A stretch of 64,000 bases of DNA, taken from NCBI RefSeq assembly GCF_965204125.1, contig NZ_OZ241968.1, positions 2,790,001 through 2,854,000 on the forward strand, read 5' to 3'. The first letter of the stretch is position 1, and every line of letters begins with the position of its first letter. The position numbers and the translations under genes were made by a program. A model generated the notes under the pieces. It made no database searches and had not been told where the DNA came from. It worked only from the letters and a program-made list of their open reading frames with translations. Source of the DNA: Poriferisodalis sp965204125. Its GTDB lineage: Bacteria; Actinomycetota; Acidimicrobiia; Acidimicrobiales; Poriferisodalaceae. This document shows positions 7,745 to 15,860 of the stretch, one piece after another.

Positions 7745-8878
7745 TCAGGCGAGCGAATCAGCCTTCGTCTGCAGCGACACCAGCAGCTCGTCGAAGCTCT
7801 TCGTGAAGGCGGCGACGCCTTGCGCCTCGAGCGTGTCGGCGACGCCGTCGAGGTCGATGCCGTGTGCCTGGACGGCACCGAGCACGTAGTTGGCTGCGGA
7901 CTGATCGGCATCGACGGTGCGACGCAGTTTGCCGTGATCGCAGAAGGCCGCCAGGGTGTCATCGGGCATGGTGTTGACGGTGTGCGGGCCGATGAGCTCG
8001 TCGACGTACAGCGTGTCGGGGTAGGCCGGATTCTTGGTGCTGGTCGACGCCCACAGCGGACGCTGCACCTGGGCCCCGAGCGCAGCAAGTCGCTCCCAGC
8101 GGGGCCCGCTGAAGATCTCGCCGAAGCGACCGTAGGCGGCCTGCGCCTGCGCCACCGCGGTGCGTCCCCGCAAGCCCAGCGCGCTGGGGGTGCCCACGGC
8201 GTCGAGCTGACGGTCGACCTCGGTGTCCGTGCGGCTCACGAAGAACGACGCCACGCTAGCCACGCCCGACAGATCGGCGACGCCGGAGGCGACCCGATCC
8301 TCGAGCCCGCACAGGTATGCCTCGGCCACCTGTTCGTAGCGGGCCACCGAGAAGATGAGCGTCACGTTGATGCTGCGACCCTCGGCGATCATTTGGCGAA
8401 TGGCGCCGAGACCCTCGAGGGTGCCGGGGATCTTCACCATCAGGTTCGGTCGTGCGATGGCTTCGTGCAGCTCACGGGCAGCCTTGGTGGTGGCCGCCTC
8501 GTCGTGCGCAAGCGATGGGTCCACCTCGACCGACACGAACCCGTCGGTGCCGCCCGACGCCTCGTGGACCCCTTCGAGCGCCCCCAGCGCGCCCCGGATG
8601 TCGCTGGTGACCAGTTGCCAGTACGCGTCGTCAACCGAAGTGCCGCCGCACACGAGGTCGCCGAACTGCTCGTCGTAGTCGGGGGACGACTCGATGGCTT
8701 TCTGGAAGATCGACGGGTTCGACGTGAGGCCGCGGATGCCTTGTTCGACCCAGGCGTCGAGCTCGCCGCCGGTGATCCAGCCTCGGCGAAGATTGTCGAG
8801 CCACGGGCTCTGCCCGCACCGGGAATACAGCCCTTGCAGGCGCCCGTTTGTCGTGCTGCCGTTGCCACCGTCGGTCAT
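7745..8878 (-). CDS. tal: Transaldolase
   Basis: A 377-residue transaldolase of the longer actinobacterial type. It transfers dihydroxyacetone units between sugar phosphates in the non-oxidative pentose phosphate pathway. Visible motifs are GIRGLTSNPSIFQKAI near residues 48-63, the Schiff-base lysine K149 in LMVKIPGT, and SINVTLIFS (about 166-174). The gene follows transketolase on the same strand with a 114-bp gap that contains a duplicated copy of the transketolase tail. The two enzymes act on the same intermediates and are probably cotranscribed, though the gap could hold a separate signal. Confidence 0.95.
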   Translation of the reverse strand: MTDGGNGSTTNGRLQGLYSRCGQSPWLDNLRRGWITGGELDAWVEQGIRGLTSNPSIFQKAIESSPDYDEQFGDLVCGGTSVDDAYWQLVTSDIRGALGALEGVHEASGGTDGFVSVEVDPSLAHDEAATTKAARELHEAIARPNLMVKIPGTLEGLGAIRQMIAEGRSINVTLIFSVARYEQVAEAYLCGLEDRVASGVADLSGVASVASFFVSRTDTEVDRQLDAVGTPSALGLRGRTAVAQAQAAYGRFGEIFSGPRWERLAALGAQVQRPLWASTSTKNPAYPDTLYVDELIGPHTVNTMPDDTLAAFCDHGKLRRTVDADQSAANYVLGAVQAHGIDLDGVADTLEAQGVAAFTKSFDELLVSLQTKADSLA

Positions 8879-8911
8879 GGAAACCTTCCTGTGCGCGTCC
8901 CTGCTCAGGTT

Positions 8912-9023
8912 CTACAGCAGCGCGCGGGCTGCGTCGGCGATGCAGTGTCAGCTTGCCGGCCATCGCGTGGCGGTGGTGCCGTGAGAACGGGCCTACAGCA
9001 GTGCGCGGGCTGCGTCGGCGATG
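8912..9023. repeat. Duplicated 3' end of transketolase gene
   Basis: The final 31 bases of tkt including the stop (8993-9023) recur at 8912-8942 with a single mismatch, 81 bp downstream in the gene's direction. Both copies encode IADAARALL followed by TAG. The offset is a multiple of three, but the intervening reading frame contains a TGA, so read-through would not join them. It looks like a vestige of a short duplication or recombination at the gene end. Confidence 0.85.
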
Positions 9024-10942
9024 GCCGGTGCGGTGAAACCGAAATGGTCCATGAGGTGGTCACCCGGCGCGCTCGCGCCGAACCGGTTCATCGTGACGGT
9101 GGCATCTGCGTAGCGGTCCCAGCCCATCGCCGAGCCCGCCTCGACGCCCAGCACGGGCACCCCCGGGGGGAATACCGCGGCTCGATACTCAGCGTCTTGG
9201 GACTCGAAGAGATCCCAGCTCGGCATCGACACCACCGAGCTGGCGATGCCGTCCGCGGCGAGCAGCGCGGCCGCAGCTGTGCAGCACTGCACCTCGCTGC
9301 CGGTGCCCGCCAGGATCACCGCTGGCGCTGGTGTGTCGATCAGCACGTAGGCGCCCGAGGCGACCTGCGATGGGCGGTCGGTGCCGTCGAGCACGGGGAC
9401 GTTCTGGCGTGTCAGCACCAGCGCGGTAGGGCCGTCTCGCTCGACTGCGATCTGCCACGCCTGAGACGTCTCGTTGGCGTCGGCCGGCCTGATCACGCAC
9501 AGGCCCGGGATAGCGCGCAGCGATGCGACGTGCTCAACCGGCTGGTGCGTGGGCCCGTCCTCGCCCACGCCGATCGAGTCATGCGTCCAAACGAAAACGG
9601 TCTTCGCACCGCTCAGGGCCGCCAGCCGCACAGCGGGCCGCATGTAGTCGCTGAAGACCAGGAAGGTACCGACCACCGGCAGCACGCCGCCGTGCAACGC
9701 CATGCCGTTGGCGACCGCGCCCATGGCGTGCTCGCGGACACCGAAGTAGAGCTTGCGCCCGCTCGGATTGGCGGCCGACAGCACCTCGGCGGTCACGTTG
9801 GTGCCGGTGTTGCCGGTGAGGTCGGCGCCGCCGCTGATGAGGGCGGGCACGGTGTCGAGCGATGCGTCGAGCACGCGATTGGCGGCGACCCGGGTGGCCA
9901 TCTGGGTACCGGCCTCGAAGGTCGGAAGATCGGACAGTTCGCCGTTCACTGCGCCGGCCGACCAGAGCGCTTCGAGCCAGCCGCGATCGTGGCCGCTGGC
10001 CGCGAGCCGAGCCTCCCATTCGATACGCTCGGTTGCGCCATGTGCGCCGGCTGACCTGTAGGCCTGCACCACGTCGTCGTCGACTACGAACGTCGCTTCG
10101 GGGTCCATGCCCATGGCCCGCTTGGCTGCAGCGATCTCCTCGGCGTCGGTGATCGCGCCATGCGCTGCCGACGTGTCGGCCGCCGAGGGCATCGGGTAGC
10201 CGATGTGGCTGCGGACGATGATCATCGAGGGACGATCGCTGACCAGCGTGGCCTCGCGGATCGCGCGCTCGAGAGCGTCGGTGTCTTCGGCGGCCTCGCC
10301 GAGGTCGGCAACGTGCCAGCCGTACGCCTCGAAGCGACGAGCGGCGTCGTCGCTGAGCGCCAGTTCGGTGCTGCCGTCGATCGTGATGTGGTTGTCGTCG
10401 TACACGGCAACCAGGCGGCCGAGCTGCTGGTGGCCGGCGAGCGATGCTGCCTCGTGGCTGATGCCCTCCATCAGGTCGCCGTCGCTGACGATCACGAACG
10501 TGCGATGGTCCACCAAGTCGGCGCCCAGGCGGGAACGCAGGCCGCGCTCGGCCATCGCCATGCCGACGGCGTTGGCAAGGCCCTGTCCCAATGGACCGGT
10601 GGTGACCTCCACGCCGGGCGTGAGGCCGTACTCGGGGTGGCCGGGCGTGATCGATCCAAGCTGGCGGAAGTCTCGGATGTCGTCGAGCGTGACGCCGTAG
10701 CCCACCAGGTGCGCCATGGCGTAGACGAGCATCGAGGCGTGGCCGGCCGACAGGATGAAGCGGTCGCGGTCGGGCCAATCTGGCGCTGCGGCGTCGTAGC
10801 GCAGGATGCGGGTGAACAGCACATGCGCTAGGGGCGCCAGTGCCATCGCCGTGCCGGTGTGGCCGCTGCGGGCACGCATCACGGCATCCATCGCCAGTGC
10901 CCGGATGGTGTTGATCTGCCGTGCTTCGAGAGTGGTGTTCAT
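8993..10942 (-). CDS. tkt: Transketolase
   Basis: A 649-residue thiamine-diphosphate enzyme that moves two-carbon ketol units in the pentose phosphate pathway. The N-terminal domain shows SGHTGTAMALAPLAHVLF (usual SGHPG; here Thr replaces Pro) and the cofactor-binding segment SDGDLMEGISHEA. The middle domain has YFGVREHAMGAVANGMALHGG, with the catalytic-region Glu and His. The ATG at 10942 was chosen because it follows the stop of the FIST gene by 13 bp and gives a normal N-terminus (EARQINTIRALAMDAV). An in-frame TTG/ATG extension to 10966 would overlap the upstream gene. The 3' end is duplicated downstream. Confidence 0.95.
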   Translation of the reverse strand: MNTTLEARQINTIRALAMDAVMRARSGHTGTAMALAPLAHVLFTRILRYDAAAPDWPDRDRFILSAGHASMLVYAMAHLVGYGVTLDDIRDFRQLGSITPGHPEYGLTPGVEVTTGPLGQGLANAVGMAMAERGLRSRLGADLVDHRTFVIVSDGDLMEGISHEAASLAGHQQLGRLVAVYDDNHITIDGSTELALSDDAARRFEAYGWHVADLGEAAEDTDALERAIREATLVSDRPSMIIVRSHIGYPMPSAADTSAAHGAITDAEEIAAAKRAMGMDPEATFVVDDDVVQAYRSAGAHGATERIEWEARLAASGHDRGWLEALWSAGAVNGELSDLPTFEAGTQMATRVAANRVLDASLDTVPALISGGADLTGNTGTNVTAEVLSAANPSGRKLYFGVREHAMGAVANGMALHGGVLPVVGTFLVFSDYMRPAVRLAALSGAKTVFVWTHDSIGVGEDGPTHQPVEHVASLRAIPGLCVIRPADANETSQAWQIAVERDGPTALVLTRQNVPVLDGTDRPSQVASGAYVLIDTPAPAVILAGTGSEVQCCTAAAALLAADGIASSVVSMPSWDLFESQDAEYRAAVFPPGVPVLGVEAGSAMGWDRYADATVTMNRFGASAPGDHLMDHFGFTAPAIADAARALL

Positions 10943-10955
10943 GACGCCCGGTTCA

Positions 10956-12128
10956 TCATTGCCCATCGGCGTCAGAGAACAGCGCCATCGAGGCGGTGAA
11001 ACCGTGCACGTACGAGCGCGCTCCGACCGGGCCGATTTCGCCAGCGCAGAACATGCCGGCCACCTCGGCCGACGTCTGGTTCACGAGCGCCGACGCGTCG
11101 TGATGGGGAGCGTCGAACAGGTGGGTGCCCCGGCCGTTGCACGTGAACAGCAGGGCGCCCTCGGTCTGCAGCGAGTGCGCGAGCGCAGCGCGCAGGTCTT
11201 CGTCTGCGGTTTCGGCGTCACGCACATGAAACTGCACGGTCGCGCCGATCGGCGCCTCGTCGCCGATGGCAATGGCGCCGCTGTCACGGTCTGCGCCGAG
11301 CACGCCGCGGATCAGGAAATCGCCGCGCTCGAAGTCGATCTTGCGCTCGTCGGTCACCCGGCCCACATGCAGCCCTCGCTGCACCAGGCGCTGGTCGGCG
11401 GGGTCGAGCTTGGAGAACACCTGCTGCAGCCGCTCGAACGGCGGCATGCCCCCGAGCGACTTCACCACGTTGCCCTCGGCCTCGGTGATGATGTAGGGCT
11501 GGCCGATGGGTCGGCATCCCTGCGAGACCAGGTGCGTCACGTTCGCGCTGCCGCCCACGATCAGGGCCGCAGCGCCGTCGCGGTGCATGCTGCCGTCCAC
11601 GACGATGCGGTTGCCGCCCGGCATGGGTGCTCCAGACGACAACCCGCCCAGCACGCTCACGTCGGGCCAGCGCTCGGCCCAGTGCCCGAGGGCGGCATCG
11701 ACGGGGTAGGAGTACGGGTCGGCCAGCACAATCATCGAGAGATCGCCGGCGGCGTGCACTTCGTCGAGCGCGGCCGCTAGCGCCTCGTCGTCGGCAGCCG
11801 GATCGGGCACGCCGCCCAGCCGGACAGCGCGCGCCCTCGGCGCGTTGCCGCCGCCTAGGCTTCCCACCCACAGCACCGCGGCGGTTTCCTCTTCGATCTC
11901 GCGCTCGCCCGCTGCCACCGAGACCGCTGTGGTGCCGATGAATGCACCGGGGTTGAGCAGCTCGACCACTGCCGCTGCGATCTCGTCGGTGTTGCCCATG
12001 TGCTCGCCCGAGGTGAACAGCACGGCGACATCGGGCTGCACTCCCAGCGTCTCGAGCACCCGCCCCACGATCTCGCCGGTCGCGATGCCGGGATCGGCGT
12101 GCTGGGACAGACCAACGGTGAACGGCAT
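10956..12128 (-). CDS. FIST domain-containing signal transduction protein
   Basis: A 390-residue protein with FIST_N and FIST_C domains, which are predicted small-ligand (perhaps amino acid) sensor domains in bacterial signalling. The N-terminal pattern VAVLFTSGEHMGNTDEIAAA and GAFIGTTAVSV, and the C-terminal FTCNGRGTHLF and GMFCAGEIGPVG, are family signatures. No kinase, cyclase or receptor domain is attached, so it would act as a stand-alone protein in the cytoplasm. It lies directly upstream of transketolase (13-bp gap), but no functional link is known. The ATG start gives a normal-length domain. Confidence 0.85.
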   Translation of the reverse strand: MPFTVGLSQHADPGIATGEIVGRVLETLGVQPDVAVLFTSGEHMGNTDEIAAAVVELLNPGAFIGTTAVSVAAGEREIEEETAAVLWVGSLGGGNAPRARAVRLGGVPDPAADDEALAAALDEVHAAGDLSMIVLADPYSYPVDAALGHWAERWPDVSVLGGLSSGAPMPGGNRIVVDGSMHRDGAAALIVGGSANVTHLVSQGCRPIGQPYIITEAEGNVVKSLGGMPPFERLQQVFSKLDPADQRLVQRGLHVGRVTDERKIDFERGDFLIRGVLGADRDSGAIAIGDEAPIGATVQFHVRDAETADEDLRAALAHSLQTEGALLFTCNGRGTHLFDAPHHDASALVNQTSAEVAGMFCAGEIGPVGARSYVHGFTASMALFSDADGQ

Positions 12129-12143
12129 GCGTGCCCGGCCCGC

Positions 12144-12626
12144 CTAGCTGTCCTGCTGTGCGGGCGTGCCGGTCCAGCCGCCGGTAGCCGGCTCTGCAGC
12201 CGGCGGCGCGGGCTCGTCGGCGGGCGGGTTCATGCTGAGCGGAATGATCAGCACCTCGCCCTGGTCGACGCGGCAGTGGGCCTCGATCGTCGACGGCTCA
12301 TCGAAGGTGAGCTCGGCCTGCACGAGGTTGTAGCCGAACTTGCCGGGCTCGACGCTGAGCGGCTGCACGTTGCGGGCCACCTGCTCATCGCCGCGCATGA
12401 ACCTCACTTCCAGCGCCGCCAGTCCGGTGTGCGAGGCGGGGCAGCGCACGAGCACGAGCATGTGCGGCGTGATCGTCACCGGGAACGGGCCGGGAGCTGC
12501 CATCGAGAAGTGAACACCGCCCAGATCGATGCGGGCCGCGCCGCCCGCGGCCTGGCGCATGTCGAAGTGCTCGATGAACAGCGCGGACATGATCTGCACG
12601 CTGTGGATCGTAGGCGTGCAGCGCAC
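12144..12626 (-). CDS. Hypothetical protein, possible DUF6941-like beta domain
   Basis: A 160-residue protein I recognise only loosely. The N-terminal part (MSALFIEHFDMRQAAGG) and following beta-strand-rich stretch resemble small actinobacterial proteins annotated as DUF6941, but this is from memory and weak. The last 30 residues are Pro/Ala/Glu-rich and probably disordered. There is no signal peptide or membrane segment. The GTG at 12626 gives the full frame; ATG at 12590 (MSALF) is an equally good start. It lies 15 bp downstream... in genome order next to the FIST gene on the same strand, so the pair may be cotranscribed with this gene first. Confidence 0.6.
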   Translation of the reverse strand: MRCTPTIHSVQIMSALFIEHFDMRQAAGGAARIDLGGVHFSMAAPGPFPVTITPHMLVLVRCPASHTGLAALEVRFMRGDEQVARNVQPLSVEPGKFGYNLVQAELTFDEPSTIEAHCRVDQGEVLIIPLSMNPPADEPAPPAAEPATGGWTGTPAQQDS

Positions 12627-12686
12627 CTGTCAGGCGAACGCATTTCGGCGTGCTGTCGAGAGGCTCAGCCTCCTAGATTGCTCGGC

Positions 12687-13142
12687 ATGGCACACAGCGA
12701 GAAGTTCGACGGCGAATACGGGCCCAGCACCTGGGGCTGGGTGAAGGAGCAGGCCGATGCTTACGAGGCGTCGAACGGCGGCGAGGCCAACACGCTGCGT
12801 GACACCGGGCTGCCGATCATCGTCATGACCACTGTCGGGCATCGCACCGGTCTCGTGCGCAAGGTGCCGCTGATGCGAGTTGAGCATGAGGGCGAGTACG
12901 CGATCGTCGGCTCCAAGGGCGGCGCCCCGGCGCATCCGGGCTGGTACCACAACCTGATGGCCGATTCGACCGTGCTGATCCAGGACGGGCCTGAGCCGTT
13001 CGAGACTACGGTGCGCCTCGTCAGCGGAGCCGAGCGCGAGGCGTGGTGGGAACGGTGCGTGAGAGCATTCCCGCCCTACGCGGAGTATCAGGCCAAGACA
13101 GACCGCGAGATCCCGGTCTTCATCTCTGCCCCACGCGCCTGA
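12687..13142 (+). CDS. Deazaflavin (F420)-dependent nitroreductase family protein
   Basis: A 151-residue split-barrel protein of the Ddn / nitroreductase family that uses reduced F420. Diagnostic features are IIVMTTVGHRTGLVRKVPL (about residues 48-66), YAIVGSKGG (about 74-82) and HPGWYHNLMAD (about 86-96), which form the F420-binding site in this family. Substrate is unknown; relatives reduce quinones, enones or nitro compounds. The ATG at 12687 gives a normal N-terminus. It stands alone between oppositely oriented genes. Together with fbiC at 4.6-7.1 kb it supports active F420 metabolism. Confidence 0.88.
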   Translation: MAHSEKFDGEYGPSTWGWVKEQADAYEASNGGEANTLRDTGLPIIVMTTVGHRTGLVRKVPLMRVEHEGEYAIVGSKGGAPAHPGWYHNLMADSTVLIQDGPEPFETTVRLVSGAEREAWWERCVRAFPPYAEYQAKTDREIPVFISAPRA

Positions 13143-13164
13143 TCAGGCTGGCTCGCTGGGCCGG

Positions 13165-14349
13165 TCAGCGGGCGAGCAGTTGGCGATAGACGTCGGCTGC
13201 TCGTTCGAGCTCCGCAATCTCGACCCATTCGATCGCTTGGTGAGCCTGATCGATAGAACCCGGGCCGAACACCACGATCTGATCAGCCACCTCGCCGTAG
13301 CGCAGCGCATTCGTGCCGAAGTCGGCCACGGCGGGGCTGTGGCCTGACATCTCCGCCATGGCCGCGATCAGGTCGCATCCGGGTGCCTGGAAGAACGCGT
13401 TGCTGCCGAACCCGTTCGCCAGCTGCACCTTGACACGGGCCGGCAGTGCAGCGGCGCGTATCAACTCGGTGAGGCGGGCGGATTCTCGTTCGTAGTCCTC
13501 GTCGTCGGCGATGCGCCTGCCCACGTACAGCTCGCAGTGGTCGGGAATGATGTTGCGGGCCCGCCCGCCGCCCATCTCGTTGACCGACACCGTGCCGGCT
13601 CCGAGCGCGCCGACTTGAGGTTGGCTCGAGAGCCGTTCCTGTTCAATATCGACGGCAGCGACGATGCGGGCCCCGGCCGACAGCGCGTTGATGCCGAGAT
13701 GGGGCTTGGAGGAGTGCGCCGCACGGCCCTCGACCAACACCTCGAGGCCGAGGCCACCCTTGTGGCCGTACACCGGCGCGCACATTGTCGGCTCGGCGAC
13801 CACGATCTGCTCGCGGCGCTCGTTGCGCTCCAGCAGCCGATCCCGGTACGCGGATGCACCGGCCAGGCCGCCACCTTCCTCGGAGATCGTGCCCACCAGC
13901 TCGACGGTGCACATCGGCTGCTGACCGGCGGCAGTCATCTCGGCAAGCACGGCGAGCACCACGGCCATCGTCGCTTTGGTGTCGACCGATCCCCGCCCCC
14001 AGACCCGACCCTCGCTGATCCGGCCCTCGAAGGGATCGCCCTCCATGTGCTCGACGCCAACGGTGTCGAGATGCACGTCGATGGCCAGCATGCGCTCGGT
14101 GCGCCCGGTGAAGCGGGCATACACGTTGGGACGCCCGGGCTCGATCTCGTGGAGCTCGACTTCGGCGCCCAGCGCTGCTGCTCGTTCGGCCACCCAGTTG
14201 GCCATATCGGCCTCGGCAATGGTGCCCGAACGCGGCCCGTGATGCAGCGGGTTGACGCTCGGGATACGCACCATCTCGCTCAGCAGCTCCGCAATGGAAT
14301 GGCCGGTGGCGGAGCCCTTCATCGTGCCTGTCGCCTCGCCATCGCTCAT
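13165..14349 (-). CDS. M20 family metallo-amidohydrolase (ArgE/DapE-like)
   Basis: A 394-residue zinc hydrolase of the acetylornithine deacetylase / succinyl-diaminopimelate desuccinylase group. The metal ligands are recognisable: H93 and D95 in DVHLDTVG, D123 in GRGSVDTKA, E157-E158 in TISEEGGG, and a C-terminal His in SIDQAHQA. The middle portion has the dimerisation domain (HKGGLGLEVLVEGRAAHSS). It is transcribed divergently from argG, with 119 bp between the starts containing a long inverted repeat, so acetylornithine deacetylation in arginine synthesis is plausible. The family is broad and other N-acyl amino acids remain possible. The first 15 residues may be excess, since M10 is an alternative start. 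Confidence 0.83.
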   Translation of the reverse strand: MSDGEATGTMKGSATGHSIAELLSEMVRIPSVNPLHHGPRSGTIAEADMANWVAERAAALGAEVELHEIEPGRPNVYARFTGRTERMLAIDVHLDTVGVEHMEGDPFEGRISEGRVWGRGSVDTKATMAVVLAVLAEMTAAGQQPMCTVELVGTISEEGGGLAGASAYRDRLLERNERREQIVVAEPTMCAPVYGHKGGLGLEVLVEGRAAHSSKPHLGINALSAGARIVAAVDIEQERLSSQPQVGALGAGTVSVNEMGGGRARNIIPDHCELYVGRRIADDEDYERESARLTELIRAAALPARVKVQLANGFGSNAFFQAPGCDLIAAMAEMSGHSPAVADFGTNALRYGEVADQIVVFGPGSIDQAHQAIEWVEIAELERAADVYRQLLAR

Positions 14350-14386
14350 GAGTCACCTCTTCGTGGCGGAGCGTACGCGCAGCGCG

Positions 14387-14417
14387 ATCGCCACGCAGTG
14401 AACAACAGCGTGGCGAT
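14387..14417. promoter_or_regulatory. Inverted repeat in the M20/argG divergent promoter region
   Basis: ATCGCCACGC (14387-14396) and GCGTGGCGAT (14408-14417) are perfect 10-bp complementary arms separated by 11 nt, centred between the two divergent starts. This is the layout of an operator that controls both genes. It does not look like the AT-rich ArgR box known from other bacteria, so the regulator is unknown. Confidence 0.5.
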
Positions 14418-14468
14418 AGCCAAAATACGCAGCCGATGTGGCCGCCGGACGCCGTACCGTGGTGGCCT

Positions 14469-15836
14469 ATGTCGACTGGTCCTGTGCCTGCTGGCGGTTC
14501 GCGTGTGCTGGCCGAGCTTCCCGTGGGGGAGCGGGTGGGCATCGCGTTCTCCGGCGGGCTCGACACCTCTGCGGCGGTGGCGTGGATGAACGAGCGCGGC
14601 GCGCTCGTATGCGCTTACACGGCCGATCTGGGCCAGTACGACGAGCCCGACTTGTCGGGTGTGCCGCAGCGGGCGCTCGACTACGGCGCCCACGCGGCAC
14701 GCCTGGTGGACTGCCGAGCCGAGCTGGTGCGCGAAGGCTTGATGGCGCTGCAGTGCGGCGCGTTCCACATCTCGACAGCTGGCCGCACGTACTTCAACAC
14801 CACGCCGCTGGGCCGGGCGGTGACCGGCACGATGCTGGTGGCAGCGATGGCCGAAGACGGCGTGGACATCTGGGGCGACGGCTCGACGTACAAGGGCAAC
14901 GACATCGAGCGCTTCTACCGCTACGGCCTGCTGGTCAATGCCGCGCTGCGCATCTACAAGCCTTGGCTGGACTCGACATTTGTCGACGAGCTGGGCGGGC
15001 GTGCCGGCATGAGCGAGTTCCTGGTGTCGCGTGGGCTGCCGTACCGGGACCCCACCGAGAAGGCCTATTCCACCGACGCCAACATCTGGGGCGCCACGCA
15101 CGAAGCCAAGCAACTGGAGGACTTGGGCACGTCGATGGAGATCGTTGAGCCGATCATGGGCGTCGCCCACTGGGATCCGGCGGTGGACATCGACACCGAG
15201 GACGTCACGATCCGCTTCGAGGCTGGCTGGCCGGTCGCCATCGGCGGGCGGGAGTTCTCGGCATCAGACGCTGAGGGCAGCGATCACGTTGCGCTGGTGC
15301 TGGAAGCGAATGCCGTCGGCGGGCGCCATGGCCTCGGCATGAGCGACCAGATCGAGAACCGCGTCATCGAGGCCAAGTCACGTGGCATCTACGAAGCGCC
15401 GGGAATGGCGCTGCTGCACATCGCGTACGAGCGGCTGCTGTCAGCGATCCACAACGAGGCCACGCTCGACAACTACCGCACGATGGGCCGCCGTCTGGGC
15501 CGGCTGCTGTACGAGGGCCGCTGGTTCGACCCCCAGGCGCTGATGCTGCGCGACTCGCTGCTGCGCTGGCTGGGCTCGTCGGTTTCGGGCGAAGTCACGC
15601 TGCGGCTGCGCCGTGGCGACGACTACTCAGTGCTCGACACGACCGGCCCAGCGCTCACCTACGCGTCAGATCGGCTGTCGATGGAACGAGTCGAAGACGC
15701 GGCATTCGGGCCAGGCGACCGCATCGGGCAGCTCACCATGGCCAACCTGGACATCGCCGACAGCAGGGACAAGCTGGCGGCCTATCGCGACACAGGCCGG
15801 CTCGGCCCCGGCGGCATCGCCGAGCTCGATACCTGA
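14469..15836 (+). CDS. argG: Argininosuccinate synthase (ArgG, long type)
   Basis: A 455-residue ligase that joins citrulline and aspartate with ATP to give argininosuccinate in arginine synthesis. The PP-loop FSGGLDTSAAVAWM (about residues 27-40) is present. The longer E. coli-like form is indicated by STAGRTYFNTTPLGRAVTG, WGDGSTYKGNDIERFYRYG and KPWLDSTFVDELGGR. The ATG at 14469 was chosen over the upstream in-frame ATG at 14436, since the added residues (WPPDAVPWW) are not family-like. It is convergent with isocitrate dehydrogenase, with 24 bp between stops. The divergent M20 hydrolase may belong to the same pathway. Confidence 0.95.
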   Translation: MSTGPVPAGGSRVLAELPVGERVGIAFSGGLDTSAAVAWMNERGALVCAYTADLGQYDEPDLSGVPQRALDYGAHAARLVDCRAELVREGLMALQCGAFHISTAGRTYFNTTPLGRAVTGTMLVAAMAEDGVDIWGDGSTYKGNDIERFYRYGLLVNAALRIYKPWLDSTFVDELGGRAGMSEFLVSRGLPYRDPTEKAYSTDANIWGATHEAKQLEDLGTSMEIVEPIMGVAHWDPAVDIDTEDVTIRFEAGWPVAIGGREFSASDAEGSDHVALVLEANAVGGRHGLGMSDQIENRVIEAKSRGIYEAPGMALLHIAYERLLSAIHNEATLDNYRTMGRRLGRLLYEGRWFDPQALMLRDSLLRWLGSSVSGEVTLRLRRGDDYSVLDTTGPALTYASDRLSMERVEDAAFGPGDRIGQLTMANLDIADSRDKLAAYRDTGRLGPGGIAELDT

Positions 15837-15860
15837 TTCGAGCGTCGGCGCCGCTCGGCG

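Noticed and set aside
7610..10054. Long plus-strand open frame (about 814 codons) opposite transaldolase and transketolase
   Set aside because: It is the antisense shadow of two clearly recognisable enzymes in GC-rich DNA; its translation has no family-like motif.
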